Positions 1 to 7,812 of a stretch of 64,000 nt of DNA are shown here, one piece after another; position 1 is the first letter of the stretch; each line of letters begins with the position of its first letter. The DNA is from Myxococcales bacterium. GTDB taxonomy: Bacteria; Myxococcota_A; UBA9042; GCA-2863065. Position numbers and translations under genes: made by a program. The stretch lies in assembly GCA_018780435.1 (NCBI GenBank), contig JADMJS010000378.1, forward strand, positions 26,511 to 90,510. The letters are read 5' to 3'. The notes under the pieces are model-generated. The model worked only from the letters and a program-made list of their open reading frames with translations, did no database searches and was not told the DNA's origin.

Positions 1-3000
1 TGCCGCCGACTCCGTCGCCGTCCGCGTCGATGAAGTAGGTCGCCGCGACGCCTTCATCGACCTGCGCATTGCAGTTGTCGTCGACGCCGTTGCAGGACTC
101 GGCCGCCCCCGGCTTCTTGACCGGGTTCTGGTCGTCGCAGTCCCCCGCGACCGCCGCGTAGCCGTTCGGCGCCGTACAGCCGACGACCACGCCGACGGTC
201 GTACCGAAGCCATCGCCGTCGCCATCGACGTAGAACGATTTCTGCACCGACTCGTCGACCACGCTGTCGCAGTCGTTGTCCTTGCCGTCACAGAGCTCTC
301 CGGCCCCCGGCAGCACGGCCTTGTCGCCGTCGTTGCAATCGCCCGGCGTCGTCACATACCCGAGCGGCGCGCTGCACGCCGTCACGAAGGTCGCGGCACC
401 GACGCCGTCCTTGTCGTTGTCGAGGTAGTAGGTCGCCTTGACGCCTTCGTCCGTGATCCCATTGCAGTTTTGGTCGACGCCGTCGCAGGTCTCGGCCACG
501 TTCGGCGAGATGAGCGGGTTATTGTCGTTACAATCGCCTTCCGCCGGGTCGACGCCGTCGCTGTCCTTGTCGCTGTACGGGTTGTCCACGATCCCGTCGC
601 AGTCGTTGTCCTTGTTGTCGTCGAGCTCGATGGCGCCGGGGAAGATCGTGGCGTTCGCGTCGTCGCAGTCCCCTTCGGAGACCGTGACGCCATCGCCGTC
701 CTTGTCGAGCTCGGGGCCGCCAATGCCGCCGAACGCGCCGATGTCCGAACGAGACCCGTCGTCGTCGTCGAGCGCCGGATCACCCGCGTCGATGAGCGCG
801 CTCCCGGAGGCGAGCCGCAGATCGTCGTTCGAGAGCACCGAGTCGATGATGTAGGAGACGAACTTCGGGACGACGGTGAGGTTAGTGGCCGGCAGCCCCG
901 TGATACCACCGTCGACGTTGCCTTCTTCGTTCTGATAGAAGTCGTTGTACACCATCGTGACATTGGTTGGCGACGGCGCGAAATGGACCGCCACGCCGTT
1001 GTTCGTGTGCGCGAAGATGTTGTTACGGAGCGTGGTGTTCGGGCTCGCCTCGGCAAAGAGGGCACCGCCGTCGCCGGTCGAGAAGGACTCGAGCACGGTG
1101 TTGTTCGTGAGGTCGAAGACCGACGACCCACCCACGTAGAAGGTGCCACCCGACGCCGACGCGTTCGCCATGAAGATCGAGTTCGTGACGGTCACGTTGC
1201 TGGTCGAACCCGTGACCGAGATGGCGCCACCGTGGGTACCCGACGTGTTGCCCGTGAACGACGACCGCGTGATCGTAGACAGGCAATTCTCGAGGTAGAG
1301 AGCGCCACCGTAGTAGCTGAGGGAGTCATTGTCCGTGAAGGTGGAGCGCGCGACTTCGAGCGCCGCTCCGCCGTTGCAGAAGATGGCGCCGCCGCCGTAG
1401 CCGCCGAGGTGAGCCTGATTGTAGGCGAAGCGCGACGAGTCGACGGTCACGGCCGACCCGGCGCCGGTGACGTAGATACCGGCGCCGTAGTAAGCGACGT
1501 TGTCCTGGAAGGTCGACGAAACGACCTTCCCCTTCGAGGCGCTGTCGTAATAGAGGGACGACGTCGACTGATTGGACTCGATGGTTGTCCGTGTGAGGTC
1601 GAGGGTGCTCCCGCCGGTGACATACGAGACGTAGCTGCCTCGCGTGAAGCGGATGGCCGAATCGCGCAGCTCGATGTGGCCCGATGTGACGTAGACGCCG
1701 TAGCTGCTGGCGCCATGGAAGGAGAGGCCACGCACCACCAGCGGCGTCGTGGGAGAGCCCTCCTGCGACGAGACGGTGAGTGGGATGTTGCCGGCGACGA
1801 CCGTCGAAAGCTGACCTGCGGTGGCCACGAGGCTCGTCGGGCGGCCAGCGAGGTTCAGCTCGGCGGTGTAGAGGCCCGGCCGAATGGCGACGGTGATGGG
1901 GCTGACCGGCGCGACTGCGAGCACCGACTGCAAGGTCGGGAACTCGGTGTCGCCGAGCGGCGAGACGATGAAGTTCGCGCCCGCGACGGTCGGCGTGTCG
2001 ACTCCGGCGCCCGCGCCGAGGTCCGAGACCGTGCCGTCGAGGTCGCGGATCGCGGCGTTTCCGCGGTCCTTCAAGAGGCTGGCGGGTGCCAAAGAGAGAT
2101 CGTCGTTGTCGGGGTTTCCGTCGGCGGTCCAGGCGACGAAGCCGGGGTTCACCGTGAGGTTACCGTGGTCGTCGAGCTGATTGTTCGAGAGGCCGCTGAT
2201 CTCGGCAGGGAGGTTGCCGAAGAAGTCCGTGTAGGAGATGAGAACACGCTGAGTCGGCGTCGCGGTCGTGATGCCCCCGCCGATGGCTTGGTGCGCGACG
2301 ATGCTGTTCGTGACGAGCCCTTGAGCGCCGCTCGCGTAGTAGACGCCCCCGCCAATCGGTGCCGCGTTGCCGACGATGGTGCTGTTTACGATGGCCACCG
2401 CCGATGCGCCCGCCGCGTGGACACCACCGCCTTGTGTGTCGGCGTCGTTATCCGCGATCAGCACGTCCTGCAGGTGCAGCCGGCCGCCCGTGGCGTAGAT
2501 GCCACCGCCGTAGCTGGCGAGGTTGTCCACGATCTCGGAGTTCCGAATGACGAAGGGCATGCCGGTCGCGAGCGAGTCCGACGCGATGGCGCCGCCGTAC
2601 GCCGCGAGGTTGTCACGGAACACCGAGTTCTGAATGATCGCCGAGCCTTGCGTCGCATAGATGGCGCCACCGTAGCTGCCGGTGGCCATGTTGGAGGCGA
2701 AGTAGCCCCCGTTGATGCGCGCCTGGGAGTTCGCCGCGATGTGAATGGCACCACCGGTCGAGCTGACGTTGTCCTCGAAGACGGGGTTGTTCAGCGTCAC
2801 GACGGCGCCAGTGTCGAAGTAGAAGGTGTAGGTCGAGCGGTTCTTCTCGAACACACAGTCGTTCCAGGTCGGCCTGCCGCCCGTCGTGTAGACGCCGTAG
2901 CTGGCGGCAGTGTAGCGGAGGTGGACCTTCGAGAAGGTCGGCGAGGTGCCCGACGTGTAGATGCTGTAGCTCGACGCGCCCGAGACCGTGACGCCTTCGA

Positions 3001-5806
3001 GGAGGGCCTCTTGCGTTTCGCCGCTGTCGATGGCGACAGCGTACGAGCTGATCCCGACGAGGGCGACCGTCTCGGGGCCGTACGCACCGATGACCTTCGC
3101 GTTCTTACCCAGAAAGTCCAGATCGCCTGGGAAGACGCCGGGATAGACACGGATGACCTGAAGGTTCTCGGCCGCCGCCATCGCGGCGAGGACCGTCGAG
3201 TGGGTCGCACCCGCCGAGAGCGACACGGAGAGCTCGCCCGGGATGGTCGGGATCACATCGAAGCCGCCGCCCACGCCGAGGTCGGCCGCGGTACCGTCCG
3301 CGTCGGCGTAGTCGGGGTCGCCCGCGTTTCGAAGCGGGCTGCCCGCGGACAGCGTCAGGGAGTCGTTGTTCGGGTTGCCGTCATCGGAGAAGCCCGTGAA
3401 GGCCGGATCGGCCTCGATGTTGCCCTGCGTGCCGACGGGGTCGACCGCGAAGCCGGCGGCGTTGCCGTCGTAGTTCTCGTGGAAGGCGTTGTACCAAGCG
3501 AGAGTGCGAGCGGAGGCGGCGGTCGCGTAGATCGCTTCGCCGGTCTTGGCGGCGGCGAAGATGTTCTGGAGCAATAACGCGAAGCTGCTGTCGCCCTGAT
3601 GCAGGTGGCTGCCGCTCGGGCCGTCGTTGTCGACGAAGGTGCTGTTGACCACCGCGCAGCGAGTGCTGCCGCCGAAGTAGAGCGCGCCGCCGTTGGTCGT
3701 GGCGAGGTTGGTCGCGAAGATCGTGTCGCGAATCAAGCAGTTGGGGATCGAGTTCAGGCTCAGGGCGCCGCCCGTCGCCGACAGGTTCTCGGTAAAGCGG
3801 GAGTCTTCGATGACCAGGGTCGAGGTGCCGTCGGCGTAGATGGCGCCGCCGTTGCTCGCGTCGTTCCGCGCGAAGGTGGAGCCCGAGATTGTTGCCTTCG
3901 ACGACGAGAGGTAGATGGCGCCGCCGACGCCCGGCGTGCTGTTGTCTCGGAACGTGCAGCCGGAGACCGCGACGTCCGACGCGCCGGAGATGTAGAGCGC
4001 GCTCCCGCTGCTAGAAGCGTTCTCGGCGAAGGTCGTACCCGTGAAGGACACGCGAGAGGCGGTGTCGACGAGGACCGTGTAGCTGGTTCGCGAGCCGACG
4101 ATGCGGCCGCCAATCCACTTGGGCGCCCCGCCGCTGTGCTGAACGGCGTAGCCCGCACCGCCGCGGATGTCGACGTCCCGAATCGTGGGCGACGAGTTCA
4201 GGGTGTAGATGCTCGTCGTCGACGTCGACCAGAGCGTGACGCCGTCGAGGACCGCGGTCTCCGGCTCGCTATTGGTAAAGGTCGCGACCGTGCCCGACCC
4301 GACGAGGAGCACGCTCGGCGCGCCGTAGACGCCCTTGACGGTGATGGCTTTGCCCGTGAAGTCGGCCGAGCCAGGGTAAGCGCCGGGATAGACCCAGATG
4401 GTGTCGCCGCTCTTCGAATCTGCGATGGCCGCAGCGACCGAGCGATAGGCGCCAGCGAGGATCGGCGAGACGAGCTTGCCGGACGAGGCAGCGGCATTCA
4501 AACCGTCGTTGCCGCCACCGGCCCCGATGGCCGCGGTGGTGCCGTCCGCGTCCTTCCAGGCCGGCAGACCGGCGTCGCGAACGGGGCTCGACGCGGACAA
4601 CGCGAAGACATCGTTAGTGAAGTCGCCGTCGTCGCTCCACGCCTGGAAGGCGGGATTCACGGCGACGTTGCCCTGCGAACCCACGGGGCTCGTCAGGTTC
4701 TTGATGGGCCCTTTGTAGTTGTCGAAGAAGTCGTTGTGCCAGAAGACGGCCCGCGTGGAGGCGCTCGCGGCGTGGAATCCCTCGCCGTTCTTCGAGAGGC
4801 CGAGGATGTTGTGCAGCAGCAGCGAGTTCGAGCCGGCGGTGGCGTACACGGCGCCGCCGAGCGGCGCTTCATTGGCCCAGAAGGTGTTGTTCAGCAGGGT
4901 GCAGGTCGCGCCCGAGGCGAGATGGAGCCCGCCGCCTTGTTCGCTCGAGAGGTTGCCGACGACGGTATTGTCGAGAAGGGTGCACTGGGGGGTGGAACCG
5001 ATGTAGATGCCGCCGCCGTAGCCGCCGGTGTTCCGAATGAGCTTGTTGTTGCGAAGGAGGACGCGGCCCGACGAGGCGTCAGCGTAGATGGCGCCGCCGT
5101 AGGTGCCGCCCTGGTTGTTCTCGAAAGTCGAGTCCGAGACCTCGAGATTCGACGACGACGAGTAGATGGCGCCGCCATAGCCGCCGACGGCCTTCCCGCC
5201 GCGGAAGGTCGTTCGAAGGACGGTCGCATTCGCGCTCGCGAGGTAGAGGCCGGCACCGTAGGTCGCTTCGTTGTCGGTAAACGTGGAGTCCTTGATCGTG
5301 ATGTGCGTGTTCGTGCCACCGCCATAGATGGGGTAGACCTTGTTGGCGTTGAAGCGGCACTGATCGAAGGTCGGGGTCGCGGCCGCGTCGGCGTAGACCG
5401 TATAGCTACCCGTGGCGCCGGTGAACGTGCAGTCGCGGAACGTGGGTGCCGAGCCAGACAAGTAGGCGACGAAGCCCTTGCCGGTAAGGGTGAACCCGTC
5501 GATGAGCGTGCCGGCCGTCTCGAACTTGGTCAGCGCCAGGGTGTTGCCGCCGTTCGACTGGATGGTCGTGAGGCTCGGGCCGCCGGACGACCGGAGCACC
5601 AACGATTTGCCAATGAAGTCGAGGCTCTCGGTGTAGGTGCCGGGCGCCACGAGGATGGTGTCCTGGTTCGAGGCCGCCGTGATGGCCGCTTGAATCGTGG
5701 TGAAGTTCGCGCCCCCGGGGCCGACCGTCAGCGTCGCCGCGAGCGACACCGTCGACACGAGCATGAAGGCAAACAACGAGGACAAGGCGCGGGCGTTCGT
5801 AGTCAT
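1..5806 (-). CDS. Giant secreted beta-helix / MopE-like repeat protein (3' end beyond window)
   Basis: The frame opens at ATG 5806 and stays coding to the window edge (about 1,935 codons, no stop seen at the points I translated). A signal peptide (residues 1 to about 19, cut after SLAA) is followed by four modules of about 420 residues. Each opens with a pectate-lyase-like stretch (TIQAAI, PGxYxGxxDFxGK), continues with right-handed beta-helix repeats rich in GGAIY/GGGIY, and closes on a DxDGTxxDxGAGGG-like motif near 4540, 3290, 2030 and 740. From about 730 to the edge there are MopE/thrombospondin-3-like repeats (GDCDDxN, CDGxDxNCDG, DGDGDG) that are known calcium or metal binders. It is probably an exported surface or adhesion protein. 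The protein is longer than the window shows, so its C-terminal anchor cannot be seen. Confidence 0.9.
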   Translation of the reverse strand, partial: MTTNARALSSLFAFMLVSTVSLAATLTVGPGGANFTTIQAAITAASNQDTILVAPGTYTESLDFIGKSLVLRSSGGPSLTTIQSNGGNTLALTKFETAGTLIDGFTLTGKGFVAYLSGSAPTFRDCTFTGATGSYTVYADAAATPTFDQCRFNANKVYPIYGGGTNTHITIKDSTFTDNEATYGAGLYLASANATVLRTTFRGGKAVGGYGGAIYSSSSNLEVSDSTFENNQGGTYGGAIYADASSGRVLLRNNKLIRNTGGYGGGIYIGSTPQCTLLDNTVVGNLSSEQGGGLHLASGATCTLLNNTFWANEAPLGGAVYATAGSNSLLLHNILGLSKNGEGFHAASASTRAVFWHNDFFDNYKGPIKNLTSPVGSQGNVAVNPAFQAWSDDGDFTNDVFALSASSPVRDAGLPAWKDADGTTAAIGAGGGNDGLNAAASSGKLVSPILAGAYRSVAAAIADSKSGDTIWVYPGAYPGSADFTGKAITVKGVYGAPSVLLVGSGTVATFTNSEPETAVLDGVTLWSTSTTSIYTLNSSPTIRDVDIRGGAGYAVQHSGGAPKWIGGRIVGSRTSYTVLVDTASRVSFTGTTFAENASSSGSALYISGASDVAVSGCTFRDNSTPGVGGAIYLSSSKATISGSTFARNDASNGGAIYADGTSTLVIEDSRFTENLSATGGALSLNSIPNCLIRDTIFATNLATTNGGALYFGGSTRCAVVNSTFVDNDGPSGSHLHQGDSSFALLLQNIFAAAKTGEAIYATAASARTLAWYNAFHENYDGNAAGFAVDPVGTQGNIEADPAFTGFSDDGNPNNDSLTLSAGSPLRNAGDPDYADADGTAADLGVGGGFDVIPTIPGELSVSLSAGATHSTVLAAMAAAENLQVIRVYPGVFPGDLDFLGKNAKVIGAYGPETVALVGISSYAVAIDSGETQEALLEGVTVSGASSYSIYTSGTSPTFSKVHLRYTAASYGVYTTGGRPTWNDCVFEKNRSTYTFYFDTGAVVTLNNPVFEDNVSSTGGAIHIAANSQARINGGYFASNMATGSYGGAIYATQGSAIIQNSVFRDNLAAYGGAIASDSLATGMPFVIRNSEIVDNLASYGGGIYATGGRLHLQDVLIADNDADTQGGGVHAAGASAVAIVNSTIVGNAAPIGGGVYYASGAQGLVTNSIVAHQAIGGGITTATPTQRVLISYTDFFGNLPAEISGLSNNQLDDHGNLTVNPGFVAWTADGNPDNDDLSLAPASLLKDRGNAAIRDLDGTVSDLGAGAGVDTPTVAGANFIVSPLGDTEFPTLQSVLAVAPVSPITVAIRPGLYTAELNLAGRPTSLVATAGQLSTVVAGNIPLTVSSQEGSPTTPLVVRGLSFHGASSYGVYVTSGHIELRDSAIRFTRGSYVSYVTGGSTLDLTRTTIESNQSTSSLYYDSASKGKVVSSTFQDNVAYYGAGIYVTGAGSAVTVDSSRFAYNQAHLGGYGGGAIFCNGGAALEVARSTFTDNDSLSYYGGALYLENCLSTITRSSFTGNTSGTHGGAISVTGSTSNVTVTNSIFMANASASGGTFYVGGSSVFDLTNNTVLESFSTGDGGALFAEASPNTTLRNNIFAHTNNGVAVHFAPSPTNVTMVYNDFYQNEEGNVDGGITGLPATNLTVVPKFVSYIIDSVLSNDDLRLASGSALIDAGDPALDDDDGSRSDIGAFGGIGGPELDKDGDGVTVSEGDCDDANATIFPGAIELDDNKDNDCDGIVDNPYSDKDSDGVDPAEGDCNDNNPLISPNVAETCDGVDQNCNGITDEGVKATYYLDNDKDGVGAATFVTACSAPLGYVTTPGDCNDGDKAVLPGAGELCDGKDNDCDSVVDESVQKSFYVDGDGDGFGTTVGVVVGCTAPNGYAAVAGDCDDQNPVKKPGAAESCNGVDDNCNAQVDEGVAATYFIDADGDGVGG

Positions 5807-5917
5807 GACGCGTGCAATGCCATCTGCGCAACAAAGATTCAAGTAGGGGGAGCCACCATCAGACGCGCGTCGTCACGCAGGTTTGCGGGTGGCGAAAGCC
5901 CGAGTAGACTCTGAGCC

Positions 5918-6211
5918 ATGCCTTCCCGACACGACGCGCTACAGCGCGCTACACTCTCCGCCGTCCTCAACGGGCCCGGACACACATCGGCCACGCTTCG
6001 GCAGTCCGTCGCCCGCGGGGATGGGCCGGCGGACCTCGCCGGGCTCGTGCAGCGGATTCGGACCGAGCCCTCGTCGGTCACTGACGTGGATGTGGACCCA
6101 CTACGCGGCCGCTACACCGAAGATCAGCTCTTCGAATTGATCGTCGCGGCCGCGGTCGGCGCTGCACACGACCGTCGCACCGCCGCGCTGTTGGTGCTGG
6201 AGGGACTATGA
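5918..6211 (+). CDS. Small helical partner of AhpD-like peroxidase
   Basis: A 97-residue soluble protein with the pattern LNGPG near the N-terminus and a C-terminal EDQLFELIVAAAVGAA segment. Such short proteins are often found directly upstream of carboxymuconolactone decarboxylase/AhpD-family genes, whose helical core they resemble. Its stop overlaps the next start (ATGA at 6208-6211), so translation of the two is probably coupled and the products may act together. The function of the small partner is not known to me; the family link rests on resemblance and on context. Confidence 0.75.
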   Translation: MPSRHDALQRATLSAVLNGPGHTSATLRQSVARGDGPADLAGLVQRIRTEPSSVTDVDVDPLRGRYTEDQLFELIVAAAVGAAHDRRTAALLVLEGL

Positions 6212-6804
6212 GGCTGAAAAATGTCGAACGCGGCGACCGGCTGACCTATCGGCTCTTCTTCGGGTTCATCCGCCTCGTCAGCGGCTTTCGCGCCCCCGAC
6301 GTCGTGAGGACGTTGCGCTATCGACGCCCCTTCTTCGGAGCGCCTCACTCGGCCCACACGCAGGCCGTCATGCGCGGGCCGTCCGAATGGTCGGTCGGCG
6401 AACGCGAGCTCTTCGCGGCGTTCGTCTCGAAGCTGAATCGCTGCCTCTTCTGAACGCGCTCGCACGCCGCGGTCGCGGTGGCCAGCCTGGACCCGAAGCA
6501 ACGAGAGCTCACCGCACAGGTGCTCGATGACTACCGACGCGCGCCCATCTCCGAAGGGCTGCGGTCGACGCTCGCTTTTCTCGAACGCATGACGCTGGCG
6601 CCGGACGCCCTCACGCCCGACGACGCGCGCGCCGTACTCGCGGCAGGCGTCTCGAAGGCGGCGCTCGAGGACGCCATCGAGGTCGCGTACCTCTTCAACA
6701 TCTACGACCGCCTCGCGGACTCGATGGGCTGGCACGTGCCCGAGGAGGGCTCACGCTTCTACGAAGGGGCGGCGGCGATGCTTCTGAAGCGCGGGTACGG
6801 GTAA
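6208..6804 (+). CDS. AhpD-like peroxidase, candidate selenoprotein (in-frame TGA read as Sec)
   Basis: Read through TGA 6451-6453, the frame gives one 198-residue AhpD-family protein; read as a stop, it gives two fragments that each carry half of the fold. The AhpD active site E-x11-C-x2-C-x3-H is complete as Glu67, Cys79, residue 82 and His86, and residue 82 is the TGA. In AhpD the second cysteine of CxxC is the reactive thiol, so a CLFU motif with selenocysteine there makes chemical sense; Sec-containing AhpD-like proteins are known in bacteria. A hairpin with a GGTC loop follows the TGA at SECIS distance. Expected role: reduction of hydroperoxides or disulfides in the cytosol. The alternatives are a nonsense-mutated pseudogene or a sequencing error (TGC/TGT to TGA). 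No sel genes lie in the window. Confidence 0.8.
6451..6482 (+). promoter_or_regulatory. Putative bacterial SECIS element
   Basis: Just after TGA 6451-6453, bases 6465-6470 (CGCCGC) pair with 6475-6480 (GCGGTG, one G-U pair) around the tetraloop GGTC at 6471-6474. Bases 6462-6463 can add two more pairs beyond a bulged A6464. Counting the TGA as 1-3, the loop GGTC sits at 21-24; in the E. coli fdhF SECIS, GGUC is at 22-25 in the apical loop and is bound by SelB. The match is by eye; no folding was run. Confidence 0.65.
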
Positions 6805-6885
6805 GTCGGGGTGGGGCGAGCAGCGCCCGACGCGCTGATTTGCCACAGGTCGTGATCCCGCTTGTCCTACCCGGGTGGCGCTGGT

Positions 6886-7767
6886 ATGGTGCCACATATG
6901 GTCACTTCTCGACAGAGCGCCGCTCCTTCCCCCACGATGGAGCAGTTTCAAAGCATCCCGACCCACCTCCGTGCCGAGCCGTTCGTGAAGTGGGCGGGGG
7001 GCAAAAAGCGCCTCCTGCCGGCCTTCGACTCGCTCTTGCCGACGCGCTTCGAGAGCTACATCGAGCCCTTCCTCGGAGGTGGTGCGATGTTCATCTACCT
7101 GGCGAGCATCGGCCGCATCTCGTCGGGCGTGCTGTCGGACGTCAACGGGGAGCTGATCCACCTGTACCGGTCGGTGCGCGATGACGTCGAGCGGCTCATC
7201 GCCGAGCTCGAGACCTACCCCTACGATCACGATTTCTACTACGAGCTGCGCAGTAAGGATCCGCACGAGCTGAGCGACATCGCTCGCGCGGCCCGCATGC
7301 TCTATCTGAACCGCACGTGCTTCAACGGGCTCTATCGCGTGAACCGCCAGGGGCAGTTCAACGTGCCGATCGGCCGCTACGAGAGCCCGGTCATCTGCAA
7401 CGCGCCCGTGCTCCGCAACGTGTCGCGGCTCCTTCAGGGCATGGAGCTTCAGCGCTGGGGCTTCGAGACCACCATCGAGCTCGCGCGTCCGGGCGACTTC
7501 ATCTACCTCGATCCGCCGTCGGGCTCGCTCGTCGCCGTCGGGGAAGAAGACGACGAAGAGCTGGTCTTCGACGCGGCCGATGACGAGCGACTCTTCGAGC
7601 TCTACCAGGCCCTCCACAAGCGTGGCTGCAAGGTCCTCATGTCGCACAAAGCGACCCCAGCGGTGCGCCAGCGTTACTCCCGCTTCGAGGTCCGCGACCT
7701 TCGTATTGCGGGCGTGAAGCGCGAGCGCGGTCGCACCGGCGACATCGCGATTCGCAACTACTTCTAG
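6886..7767 (+). CDS. Dam-like DNA adenine methyltransferase with altered DPPY motif
   Basis: About 293 residues with the D12-class methylase signatures FVKWAGGKKRL (SAM-binding motif I region), PFLGGGAMF and LNRTCFNGLYR. The catalytic motif IV, normally DPPY, reads YLDPPSGSL, and the usual SNSDT-like motif reads SHKAT. The fold and SAM site look intact, but the tyrosine that stacks on the flipped adenine in Dam is replaced by serine. Several starts are possible (TTG 6862, ATG 6886, 6898, 6937); I chose 6886, which has a GGTGG about 10 bases upstream. No restriction enzyme gene is adjacent, so it would be an orphan methylase. It could be a divergent or weak enzyme. Confidence 0.85.
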   Translation: MVPHMVTSRQSAAPSPTMEQFQSIPTHLRAEPFVKWAGGKKRLLPAFDSLLPTRFESYIEPFLGGGAMFIYLASIGRISSGVLSDVNGELIHLYRSVRDDVERLIAELETYPYDHDFYYELRSKDPHELSDIARAARMLYLNRTCFNGLYRVNRQGQFNVPIGRYESPVICNAPVLRNVSRLLQGMELQRWGFETTIELARPGDFIYLDPPSGSLVAVGEEDDEELVFDAADDERLFELYQALHKRGCKVLMSHKATPAVRQRYSRFEVRDLRIAGVKRERGRTGDIAIRNYF

Positions 7768-7812
7768 CCGTCGGCACTGGTCGGCCTCGGACAAGCGGGC
7801 ATACTGGCCCCG

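Noticed and set aside
470..5914. Long open frames on the + strand opposite the beta-helix gene
   Set aside because: They are antisense shadows: the minus-strand frame gives beta-helix and MopE motifs throughout, while these give Arg/Asp/Val-rich sequence without recognisable domains.
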